From Treponema sp. (lineage in GTDB: Bacteria; Spirochaetota; Spirochaetia; Treponematales; Breznakiellaceae), in the NCBI GenBank assembly GCA_031279925.1, contig JAITHQ010000067.1, forward strand, positions 1 to 6,936: 6,936 nucleotides of DNA, read 5' to 3'. The notes beneath the pieces were generated by a model. It did no database searches, was not told the DNA's origin, and saw only the letters and a program-made list of their open reading frames with translations. Positions 1 to 5,899 of this stretch are shown here, piece by piece; position 1 is the stretch's first letter, and every line of letters begins with the position of its first letter. The position numbers and the translations under genes are program-made.

Positions 1-95
1 CGCCTCGCGTATTGATGAGCGATGTGCCCGGCCTGCAACAGTTTTTCCATGAGGATTTTATCCTCGTTGTCCACATTCGGCATGATTGCTTTCAT
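1..95 (-). CDS. N-terminal fragment of a protein running off the left edge, possibly an IS630-type transposase
   Basis: Reading leftwards from an ATG at 95-93, 31 codons stay open to the window edge. An in-frame TGA lies a few codons upstream of this ATG, so the gene cannot begin much earlier. No clear Shine-Dalgarno sequence precedes the ATG, and a second ATG four codons in is an alternative start. The peptide is rich in acidic residues and then amphipathic (EKLLQAGHIAHQYARR). This resembles the stretch leading into the helix-turn-helix of IS630-type transposases, where an alanine/arginine-rich helix carries a YARR-like motif. The match rests on a short segment, so the family is an inference. 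The same-strand IS630 transposase at the other window edge makes it more plausible. Any short protein with an N-terminal helix remains possible. Confidence 0.35.
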   Translation of the reverse strand, partial: MKAIMPNVDNEDKILMEKLLQAGHIAHQYAR

Positions 96-155
96 GTCAC
101 AAGTGTATCATAGTGTTTGTCTTTTTGTCTATATATGTTTTGGACAGAATACTAG

Positions 156-845
156 GTGCAAACCGAAGATCAATCCAACGAAATCACCGCCATACCCCAA
201 CTGCTTGCCGCTCTGGACATAGCCGGCTGCATCGTTACGATTGACGCGATGGGCTGCCAGAAAGAGATTGCGAAGGATAGTATCAGCACAAAAGGGGAGT
301 ATGTCCGGTCCTTCAAGGAAAACTATCTGGAAACTCACCGTGAAGTCCAAGAGTTATTTGAAGAACGCAGCATGAGCGAAGCGGGGTATAGTGAAGCAAC
401 CAAAGACCACGGACGGGCTGAAAAACGGGAAGCGAGGCTGAGTACGGATATTCCCTGGTTTGCCGGGAAGAAACAATGGAAGGGTTTGCAAGGGTTCGGC
501 TGTATCTGTTCCAGCCGGGCGGTGAAGGGGAAGACTACCACCGAGCAGCGATACTTTCTGACCAGTCTGGCCGGCGCCGCCCAATTCTCCCGGTCGGTGA
601 GAACGTACTGGGGTATTGAGAACAAGTTACATTGGACGCTGGACGTGGCGTTTCGGGAGGGTTACGCCCGGAACCGGAAGGACCATTCGGCGGCAGATAT
701 GGCGGTATTGCAAAAAATCACGTTGAACCTAATCCGTTTGGAGCCGACGGAGAAATACCGTACCCAAAAGCGCTCTCTGAACCGCAAACGGCTCTATGCT
801 TCCTACAACCCGGACTTCCTGCTTAACATTTTACTCAATTTATAA
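156..845 (+). pseudogene. 5'-truncated ISAs1-family DDE transposase
   Basis: The 229 codons match the C-terminal part of ISAs1-family (YhhI/H-repeat type) transposases, which are normally about 370 residues. Family landmarks include SNEITAIP near residues 7-14, the catalytic VTIDAMG with D30, the HGRAEKR stretch at 85-91, VKGKTTTEQRYF at 123-134 and the catalytic glutamate in WGIENKLHW (E155). The N-terminal part carrying the first catalytic aspartate is absent. A TAG stop (153-155) lies directly before the first matching codon, a GTG that would be an internal valine in an intact protein. The remaining frame has no internal stop or frameshift, so the truncation is probably fairly recent. The product cannot transpose on its own. 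Confidence 0.85.
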
Positions 846-858
846 TGCGGTTGCCCTG
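846..858. repeat. Candidate right terminal repeat of the ISAs1 remnant
   Basis: Directly after the transposase stop, the sequence TGCGGTTGCCCTG reads CAGGGCAACCGCA on the opposite strand, which fits ISAs1-family ends in starting CAGGG. Its left partner is not in the window, so neither the pairing nor a target duplication can be checked. A competing end of the same type (CAGGGCTGCTGC on the minus strand) lies at 943-954. If that is the true end, this copy is subterminal. Confidence 0.4.
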
Positions 859-958
859 CATAGGGCTTAAGGGTCTCTGCATTTACTTGCTTTCTTACGC
901 AAGAATATAAACGTTGCTTTGCGTTAAAATTGAAAACCAAATGCAGCAGCCCTGCATG
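858..958. repeat. ~100 bp nested imperfect palindrome, MITE-like or structured element
   Basis: Three inverted-repeat pairs share nearly the same centre, around 908-911. The outer pair is GCATAGGGCT (858-867) with AGCCCTGCATG (948-958), with one base bulged. The middle pair is CTGCATTT (877-884) with AAATGCAG (939-946), and both arms are exact. The inner pair is ACGCAA (897-902) with TTGCGT (919-924), leaving a 16 nt loop. The spacers between paired blocks are of similar but unequal length. The stretch could be a miniature transposable element, an intergenic palindromic repeat, the true subterminal end of the ISAs1 copy, or a folded RNA. No coding signal is seen in it. It fills almost all of the gap between the IS remnant and the fliL-like gene. 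Confidence 0.6.
941..957 (-). terminator. Candidate terminator of the trk/fliL-like operon
   Basis: About 20 nt past the fliL-like stop, the minus strand reads ATGCAG, a 5 nt loop, then CTGCAT, followed by the T-rich run TTGGTTTTCAATTTT. A 6 bp stem with an interrupted T tract is a modest rho-independent terminator. The hairpin shares its bases with the larger palindrome at 858-958, so the two folds compete. No better terminator is seen before the IS remnant. Confidence 0.3.
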
Positions 959-977
959 AGCTTGCCAGGTTTCCACC

Positions 978-1496
978 TTATTCAACAATCATCAAATCGC
1001 TAAAATACAGGGTTTCGATTTTGCCCAGGCGCAGAAGGCCGTTGTAGCGGCGCAAAATTTCGGTTTTGGCAGCCTCCTCGTCCAGGCTGTCAAATTTTTC
1101 CGGGGGAAGCGAAGAAAAATAATCGACTGCGTTAGTCCTAAAGTCGCCAATGCGGGAGGCCAGCTCTTCGGTAAAGGCGCGATCCCCCGGAGGGTATGGA
1201 AAGGCAATGGAAAGCAGCATGGTCGCGCCGCCTGAAGCCGAGCGTACCGGAATTCTTAGGCGGCCTATGCCGGTAAATACGCTGACCGGCCTGCCGCCGG
1301 TATTGCCGCCAGGAGCAGGGACTGCGCCGGCAGCAGCCGGGCGGCCAAGACGGAACAGCGGGCCTGAATCGGGTGAACGAAAAATGGCATACAGGCTGCC
1401 GCCAAGGATCAACAGGATTAAGACAAGGAGCAAAGCAACAATAATGCGGTACACGATTAAAAGGTTCCTGGAAGGCGGCGTTAGTATTCGCTTCAT
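978..1496 (-). CDS. FliL-like single-pass membrane protein
   Basis: The predicted protein has 172 residues: a short basic N-terminus, one strong membrane helix at about residues 13-38, a Gly/Pro/Ala-rich linker (about 40-75), then a C-terminal domain. That domain ends in the pattern typical of FliL: a helix with a YFSSL motif, an acidic stretch with EEAAKTEILRRYN, then LGKIETLYFSDLMIVE. FliL normally sits in the inner membrane around the flagellar stator and affects motor output. Here it is not beside flagellar genes but last in a trk operon, 62 nt after trkH. The ATG at 1496 has no clear Shine-Dalgarno sequence, only an A-rich leader. It may be a divergent paralogue with a non-flagellar role. 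Assignment to the family is fairly good; the function is not established. Confidence 0.65.
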   Translation of the reverse strand: MKRILTPPSRNLLIVYRIIVALLLVLILLILGGSLYAIFRSPDSGPLFRLGRPAAAGAVPAPGGNTGGRPVSVFTGIGRLRIPVRSASGGATMLLSIAFPYPPGDRAFTEELASRIGDFRTNAVDYFSSLPPEKFDSLDEEAAKTEILRRYNGLLRLGKIETLYFSDLMIVE

Positions 1497-1558
1497 TTTT
1501 TTATTGTGCGCAATTTTTCGTAAATAATCTACAGTAGCTGTAAAAGGCTGCCTGGTAT

Positions 1559-3016
1559 TTACCGCCTCCAGTATACCGGGCTAAACAAAATAAACACCGT
1601 CCACATTTCAAGCCTGCCGGCGATCATCACAAACGAGTATAGCCATTTAAGGTAATCCGCAAAGTCCCTGTAATTGCGGCCAGGGCCGATTGCGCCAAAA
1701 CCAATGCCGACATTCCCGGTAATCGAAAGGGCCGTGCTGAACGAAGAAAAAATATCCACGCCGGACGCGGCGGTTACAAGGCTTGTTATTCCAACTACGG
1801 CGATATACATAAAAAAGAAACCCGCTACGCCGTAAATAATGTCTTTCCGGCCAACTCGTTTGTTAAGCTGTATGCTGAACACCCCGCTGGGGTAAACAAT
1901 CCGGCGCAGTTCGTTGCCCATCTGTTTCCAAAGCACCACATGACGAATAACTTTAAATCCACCGGCGGTGGAGCCTGAACAGCCGCCGATAAACATCAGA
2001 ATAAACAGAACCATCCGGGCAATGCCGGGCCACTGTTCGTAATCGGCAATGGCCGAGCCGGTAGTGGAAAGAACAGAGGCCGCCTGATATGACGCATAAC
2101 GAATGGCCTCCCCCGCTGAACCGTACACCGGAACCAACGAAAAGGTAATTATTCCCGCCGCTGTTAGAAAAACAATAATATAGGCGCGGGCCTCGGTATT
2201 TTCCTTTAGCTCCCGGAATTTTCCCCGCAGAAGCCGGTAGTAGAGGTTAAAATTAAGCCCTGCAAACAGCATAAAAACCGTAGACACCCAGTCAATAAAA
2301 GGTGAATCGAATGAGGCAATTCCCTCGTTCCTGGTGCTTACCCCGCCTGAAGCCATTGTAGTCAAGCTGTGGCAAAGCGCGTCGAACCAGTTCATGCCGC
2401 CGGCAAGATAAAGGCCGAACAGGGTAAGGGTAAGAACGCAGTACGCCAGCCAGAGCAGTTTTGCGGTGACAGTTACCTTTGGCGTAATTTTTTCTTTTTC
2501 CGGCCCCGGCGCTTCCGCCTTGATAAGCTGGAAACCGCCAATACCCAGAAGAGGCATTAAGGCCACCGAGACAAGCACGATGCCAATGCCGCCAAACCAG
2601 TGGGCAAGACTGCGCCAGAGCAGGAGCGAGCGGGGCAGGGCTTCAATATCGCTTATCGTGGTGCCGCCGGTGGTGGCAAAGGTACAGGCGCTTTCAAAAA
2701 GCGAATCGCTCCACCCAAGGCCGGACAGGTGAAAGGGAACCGCGCCGATACATGCCGCCAATAGCCAGGTAACAAAAACCAGAAAAAAGCCGTCGCGGGC
2801 GTTAAGGTTTAGCTTTTTTTTCCGCAGCGAAAAAAAACTTGCACAAGCCAAAACTGCAACAATGCCCATAGGAACGGCAAAAGAGCGGATCATGGCCCGT
2901 TCCCTGTATGCAAAGGCCATAAAAAGGGGGGGGATCATCATTACCGGAATAAAGCCCAAAAGGGCGGTCAATACCCTAAGCAGAATAAATTTTTTGGCAA
3001 ACCGCCGCCGCTTCAT
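1559..3016 (-). CDS. trkH: TrkH-family potassium uptake channel, full-length copy
   Basis: TrkH is the membrane pore for K+ uptake, built from four membrane-pore-membrane repeats and gated by cytoplasmic TrkA. This 485-residue protein has the usual TrkH length, with two extra N-terminal helices (about 10-36 and 46-64) before the four repeats. The four filter glycines are visible in pore loops ATTGGT (114-119), MASGGVSTRN, LSTTGSA and GNVGIGFG. The glycine-rich intramembrane gate GGCSGSTAGGFKVIR is present, and the C-terminus is the typical GRLEMWTVFILFSP. Loop 1 (ATTGG rather than TTTGA) and loop 2 (ASGG rather than ATGG) differ from the neighbouring copy. The start at 3016 lies 10 nt after the upstream trkH stop, implying coupled translation. 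The gene carries a C8 run at codons 28-31 and T8/A8 runs at codons ~60-68. Confidence 0.93.
   Translation of the reverse strand: MKRRRFAKKFILLRVLTALLGFIPVMMIPPLFMAFAYRERAMIRSFAVPMGIVAVLACASFFSLRKKKLNLNARDGFFLVFVTWLLAACIGAVPFHLSGLGWSDSLFESACTFATTGGTTISDIEALPRSLLLWRSLAHWFGGIGIVLVSVALMPLLGIGGFQLIKAEAPGPEKEKITPKVTVTAKLLWLAYCVLTLTLFGLYLAGGMNWFDALCHSLTTMASGGVSTRNEGIASFDSPFIDWVSTVFMLFAGLNFNLYYRLLRGKFRELKENTEARAYIIVFLTAAGIITFSLVPVYGSAGEAIRYASYQAASVLSTTGSAIADYEQWPGIARMVLFILMFIGGCSGSTAGGFKVIRHVVLWKQMGNELRRIVYPSGVFSIQLNKRVGRKDIIYGVAGFFFMYIAVVGITSLVTAASGVDIFSSFSTALSITGNVGIGFGAIGPGRNYRDFADYLKWLYSFVMIAGRLEMWTVFILFSPVYWRR
2814..2837. repeat. Paired T8 and A8 tracts inside trkH
   Basis: On the plus strand, eight T (2814-2821) and eight A (2830-2837) are separated by 8 nt, forming an inverted repeat within the trkH coding sequence. 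They encode FFSLRKKK at about residues 61-68, on the cytoplasmic side just after the second helix. Both runs are prone to slippage. The hairpin has an almost pure A-T stem, so it is unlikely to terminate transcription. Confidence 0.6.
2926..2933. repeat. C8 homopolymer tract in the 5' part of trkH
   Basis: Eight consecutive C on the coding strand (G8 on the plus strand) span codons 28-31, which read Ile-Pro-Pro-Leu in the first membrane helix. A run of T follows directly. A one-base slip here would destroy the frame before any pore repeat is made, so the tract is well placed for on/off variation. Whether its length varies cannot be seen from one sequence. Confidence 0.6.
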
Positions 3017-3026
3017 TTTTGCTTGC

Positions 3027-4340
3027 CTACCTTCGCCAGAACTCGCGGGTAAAAAGGACCATCACGGTCCACAGTTCCAGCCTGCCCAGAATCATCACAA
3101 AGGAAAGGCTCCATTTTACATAAGGGGGAAAACCGGGAAATATATTGAACGGCCCCAGTTTCCCCAGCCCCAGGCCGGTGTTTCCCATACAGATCAGGGC
3201 CGTGTTAATCGAAGTAAAAACATCCGCGCCTGAGCCGCTGACCAAAAGAGCCGTTAAAAAAACAAGCGCAAAATAGAGAAACACAAAACCTGCTACGCCA
3301 TAGACCACGTCCTTTTTTCCGCTCTTGCCGTCCAATTGAATATTGAACACCCCCCTAGGGTACACGATTTTTTTCATCTCATTTGAACATTGTTTTGCAA
3401 GTATAACATACCGTATTACTTTTACCCCGCCTGAGGTTGAACCGGAGCAGCCGCCAATAAACAGCAGGAACAGCAGCACGCCCTGGGCAAGCGCCGGCCA
3501 CGCGTTATAATCGGCGTTAAAAAGCCCGGTAGTGGTAAGTATAGAGGCGGTATTAAAAAAAGCCAGCCGCAGGGCTGCTTCTACAGAGCCAGAGCGGGGA
3601 ATAATGGTAATGCCAATAATGATAACGGCGGCAAGCACAATTGCGCCATATACCCTGGCCTCGCTGTTGCGCAGCAGGTCCCGGAATTTGCCCCGGAACA
3701 GCCGCCATATAAGCGAAAAATTGAACCCCGCAAGGAGCATAAAAACCACACAGACCCATTCAATTGCCGGTGAATTGTAATAGGCAATACTGTCATTGCG
3801 GGAAGAAAAGCCACCGGTAGCCACGGTTGAAAATGCGTGAACAAGCGCGTCGAACCAGTCCATACCAAAGCAAAAGAGCAGGAGCGCATTGGCCGCGGTA
3901 AGGGCAATGTAAAGCAGCCAGAGCAGCCGGGCGGACCGTGTAATGCGGGGGGCGACCTTTTCCTTTTCGGGGCCGGTCGATTCAGCCTTTACCGCCTGGC
4001 CCCCCCCCGCCCCCAAAACGGGAATTACGGCAACGGTAAGCGCTACAACCCCCATGCCCCCCAGCCAGTGGCTTAAGGCCCGCCAAAACAGCAGGGGGCG
4101 GGGCAGGGCTTCGATGTCGCGTAACACCGTTGCCCCGGTAGTAGTAAAACCGGAAACGCTTTCAAAAAACGAGTCGGTAAAACTGGCGATGTATCCGCTG
4201 CAGTAATACGGAAGCGCCCCCAAAAGGCAGGCGGCAAACCAGGCAAGAGAAACAAACAGAAAGCCCCTGGCGTTTCCGGTCAAGGCGCCAAAACCGGCGC
4301 CGCCTGTTCCTTTTTTTGTTTTTGGCAATCTGCGGACCAT
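3027..4340 (-). CDS. trkH: TrkH-family potassium channel, short copy lacking the N-terminal helices
   Basis: This is a second K+ channel subunit, 437 residues from the ATG at 4340, about 48 fewer than its neighbour. It begins with a basic and glycine-rich stretch (about 1-25) and enters directly the first membrane-pore-membrane repeat, so the two leading TrkH helices are missing. KtrB proteins have the same layout. All four filter loops look canonical: FTTTGAT (65-71), VATGGFSSRN, LTTTGLF and GNTGLGLG. The gate GGCSGSTSGGVKVIR and the terminal GRLELWTVMVLFT are intact. The ATG at 4340 is preferred over an upstream in-frame TTG at 4364, because AAGG lies 5 nt before it and the TTG would overlap trkA. 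The gap to trkA is 7 nt. A G9 run falls at codons 111-114. Confidence 0.9.
   Translation of the reverse strand: MVRRLPKTKKGTGGAGFGALTGNARGFLFVSLAWFAACLLGALPYYCSGYIASFTDSFFESVSGFTTTGATVLRDIEALPRPLLFWRALSHWLGGMGVVALTVAVIPVLGAGGGQAVKAESTGPEKEKVAPRITRSARLLWLLYIALTAANALLLFCFGMDWFDALVHAFSTVATGGFSSRNDSIAYYNSPAIEWVCVVFMLLAGFNFSLIWRLFRGKFRDLLRNSEARVYGAIVLAAVIIIGITIIPRSGSVEAALRLAFFNTASILTTTGLFNADYNAWPALAQGVLLFLLFIGGCSGSTSGGVKVIRYVILAKQCSNEMKKIVYPRGVFNIQLDGKSGKKDVVYGVAGFVFLYFALVFLTALLVSGSGADVFTSINTALICMGNTGLGLGKLGPFNIFPGFPPYVKWSLSFVMILGRLELWTVMVLFTREFWRR
4000..4008. repeat. G9 homopolymer tract in the short trkH
   Basis: Nine consecutive G on the coding strand (C9 on the plus strand), preceded by GGGGGC, encode part of a Gly-Ala-Gly-Gly-Gly stretch at residues 110-114. 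This is the cytoplasmic side after the first repeat. Poly-G runs of this length are a known basis of phase variation in spirochaetes and other bacteria. Slippage here would truncate the channel after its first repeat. Confidence 0.65.
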
Positions 4341-4345
4341 AGAAA

Positions 4346-4349
4346 CCTT
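4346..4349 (-). promoter_or_regulatory. Ribosome binding site of the short trkH, overlapping the trkA stop
   Basis: AAGG on the minus strand overlaps the TAA of trkA and sits 5 nt before the ATG at 4340. It decides the start in favour of 4340 and suggests that ribosomes finishing trkA re-initiate on trkH. Confidence 0.55.
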
Positions 4350-5802
4350 ACAGGGCCGCGCCAAAATATTTTTCTATTTCCGTTTGGCTGCCGGTTTTGG
4401 CAATAAGCACAATACGGTCTCCTTCGCTAAAAACATATCCGCCGCTTGGAATAAACGAATTGCCGCCCCGGTTTACCAGCATCAAAAGCCCGCCTGCGGA
4501 AAGTTTAAATTCGCTTATCAGCTTGTCCACAACCGGCGCGTCTTTGGCAATTTCAATTTCAATAATATCCACGCTGCCATCGCCTATACGGTGAATCTCT
4601 TTAATGCCGCTGCCCATCAAATGCGAGAGAATAGAATCTACTACAACCGACTTCATGGGTATTACCACATCCACCCCCAGGTGTCCGGCCATTGCCGCAT
4701 AGCCCGATCCGGTGACAATGGCGATTGTCCGGTCAATACCACGGGATTTAAGATACACGGCAGTGATAATATTCAATTCCTGGTTGTTGGTGGTAGTTAC
4801 CAGAAGGTCAAGATCGTCCAACTGTTCCTCGTTAACAAAACTCTCGTCAGAAATATCTTCGTTAAGAACAAGGGCTTCGGGGAAACGGGCCGCCAGTTCC
4901 TTGCATAGCCGGTAATCCTGTTCGATGATCACAATCCGGCGGCTGCTGCGGGGCGAGAACGCCTTAATAAGGGGAAAAAGAAAATTGTGTTTTTCACGCC
5001 GCCGCTCTGCCTGCTGTACCGTACCGGAAAAACCGTTTTTCCCCAGAAGACCTTCGGCCAAAAGCGAACCGAGTCTGCCGCCGCCGACTATGCCTATTTT
5101 ATGGATAGGCTTTTCGGTTTCTCCGGCAAACCTGAAAATTGCGGGCAGGTCTTTTCCGTTGGCAAGAATGTAGACCCGGTCGCCTTTTGCAAGCACCGTT
5201 GCGCCTGACGGAAGCAGCACTTCTTCGCCGCGTTCAAGCAGCGTTACCAGGCTCTCGGCCACTACCAGATTCCGGTAATCCTTAAGGGCAAGCCCGTCAA
5301 AGGCGCTTCCCTCTGCCACATCAATGGAACCCAATTCGTAGGGGGTATTTGAAAAGGAAATAACATGCCCCATTGCCCCATGTTCAATCGCTTTTATTAT
5401 TGAGCGGCACGCTTCGATATTTGGATGAATAAAATGATCGATGCCCAGCACCTGTTTGTCGCCGGCGCGGCTAAGGTGCATGTAGTCATCGTTGCGCACC
5501 CTGGCAATTTTTAAAAGGCCGTTGTTTTTGCCATAGCGCGAGGCGGCCAGCCCGCAGATGATCATGTTGACTTCATCGGAATCGGTAACGCAGACCAGAG
5601 CATCCGCTTTTGTAATGCCCGCCTCTTCCAGCGCCTTGATGCTGTTTCCCTCGTCATGGATCACCATGCAGTCAATACGGTTGGATGCATGCCGCGCCCG
5701 TTCCTCGTTTGACTCGATAATGGAAACATCATGTTTTTCCTGGATGAGATGCTTTGCCACTTGAGCGCCGACCATGCCGGCCCCTACAATTACAATACGC
5801 AT
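4348..5802 (-). CDS. trkA: TrkA, NAD-binding regulatory subunit of Trk potassium uptake
   Basis: TrkA is a peripheral cytoplasmic protein that binds nucleotides and opens or closes the TrkH pore. The 484 residues form two tandem RCK units. The first has GAGMVG at 7-12 and an acidic E30 at the end of the second strand, favouring NAD(H), and is followed by a TrkA-C domain at about 145-228. The second has GGGRLG at 240-245 and a second TrkA-C domain at about 400-484. It is longer than the roughly 458 residues usual for this protein. The excess maps to residues 255-288, a basic insertion between the glycine loop and the RIVIIE strand (289-294). The gene leads the operon and is divergent from the flavoprotein gene. 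The ATG at 5802 has no strong Shine-Dalgarno sequence, but the protein begins correctly there (MRIVIVGAG). Confidence 0.95.
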   Translation of the reverse strand: MRIVIVGAGMVGAQVAKHLIQEKHDVSIIESNEERARHASNRIDCMVIHDEGNSIKALEEAGITKADALVCVTDSDEVNMIICGLAASRYGKNNGLLKIARVRNDDYMHLSRAGDKQVLGIDHFIHPNIEACRSIIKAIEHGAMGHVISFSNTPYELGSIDVAEGSAFDGLALKDYRNLVVAESLVTLLERGEEVLLPSGATVLAKGDRVYILANGKDLPAIFRFAGETEKPIHKIGIVGGGRLGSLLAEGLLGKNGFSGTVQQAERRREKHNFLFPLIKAFSPRSSRRIVIIEQDYRLCKELAARFPEALVLNEDISDESFVNEEQLDDLDLLVTTTNNQELNIITAVYLKSRGIDRTIAIVTGSGYAAMAGHLGVDVVIPMKSVVVDSILSHLMGSGIKEIHRIGDGSVDIIEIEIAKDAPVVDKLISEFKLSAGGLLMLVNRGGNSFIPSGGYVFSEGDRIVLIAKTGSQTEIEKYFGAAL

Positions 5803-5870
5803 TTGAAAACTGCGGCCATAATAGCATAAAAACGCATTGTGGTATATGATACATTCAGGAAGTGGAGCCG

Positions 5871-5880
5871 GTTTTAAAAC
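5871..5880. promoter_or_regulatory. Perfect 10 bp palindrome GTTTTAAAAC, possible operator
   Basis: GTTTTAAAAC is exactly self-complementary. It lies about 20 nt downstream of the TATATGAT box and 19 nt before the flavoprotein ATG, where a bound repressor could block transcription. No regulator is encoded nearby, and a 10 bp AT-rich palindrome can occur by chance. Confidence 0.25.
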
Positions 5881-5886
5881 TGCTGT

Positions 5887-5893
5887 AAAGGGG
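5887..5893 (+). promoter_or_regulatory. Ribosome binding site deciding the flavoprotein start
   Basis: AAAGGGG ends 6 nt before the ATG at 5900, good Shine-Dalgarno spacing. This rules out the upstream in-frame TTG at 5837, which would add 21 residues unrelated to the flavodoxin fold. Confidence 0.7.
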
Positions 5894-5899
5894 ATGTGT

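Larger units (their letters stand above)
150..858 (+). mobile_element. Remnant of an ISAs1-family insertion sequence, left end missing
   Basis: The stretch holds the C-terminal part of an ISAs1-family transposase followed 13 nt later by a sequence whose reverse complement begins CAGGGCAACC. CAGGG-type ends are usual for this family, so 858 is one candidate right end. A second candidate end of the same type lies at 954. The left inverted repeat and the N-terminal third to half of the transposase are absent. Homology starts abruptly near 154-156, immediately after sequence belonging to the leftward gene at 95. The left boundary is therefore a breakpoint from insertion or deletion, and its coordinate is approximate. 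Confidence 0.7.
5803..5899. promoter_or_regulatory. Divergent intergenic region between trkA and the flavoprotein gene
   Basis: This 97 bp region must carry the leftward start signals for the trk operon and probably those for the rightward flavoprotein gene. Towards the right, TATATGAT (5843-5850) is a good -10-like box, but no convincing -35 lies 16-18 nt upstream. Towards the left, TATTAT (5823-5818 on the minus strand) is -10-like, again without a clear -35. Sigma-70 promoters are therefore only suggested, and other sigma factors or activator-dependent starts are possible. Confidence 0.35.

Noticed and set aside
1150..1527. 125-codon open frame on the plus strand opposite the fliL-like gene
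   Set aside because: It is a proline/glycine-rich shadow of the minus-strand gene, with no plausible ribosome binding site or motif.
2814..2837. Terminator-like hairpin inside trkH
   Set aside because: The stem is almost pure A-T and lies in a conserved reading frame, so it is treated as slippage-prone tracts and not as a terminator.
2862..3233. 123-codon open frame on the plus strand spanning the trkH-trkH junction
   Set aside because: It is antisense to the ends of two clearly conserved genes and shows no family motif.
4340..4364. Alternative upstream TTG start for the short trkH, overlapping trkA
   Set aside because: The ATG at 4340 has AAGG at good spacing. The extra eight residues add no membrane segment and would not restore the missing helices.
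4384..4908. 174-codon open frame on the plus strand opposite trkA
   Set aside because: It lies wholly inside trkA, whose protein motifs are unambiguous. The antisense peptide has no domain-like features.
5837..5899. Upstream TTG start for the flavoprotein gene
   Set aside because: The flavodoxin fold begins directly at the ATG at 5900, which has a strong ribosome binding site. The added 21 residues would cover the probable promoter.
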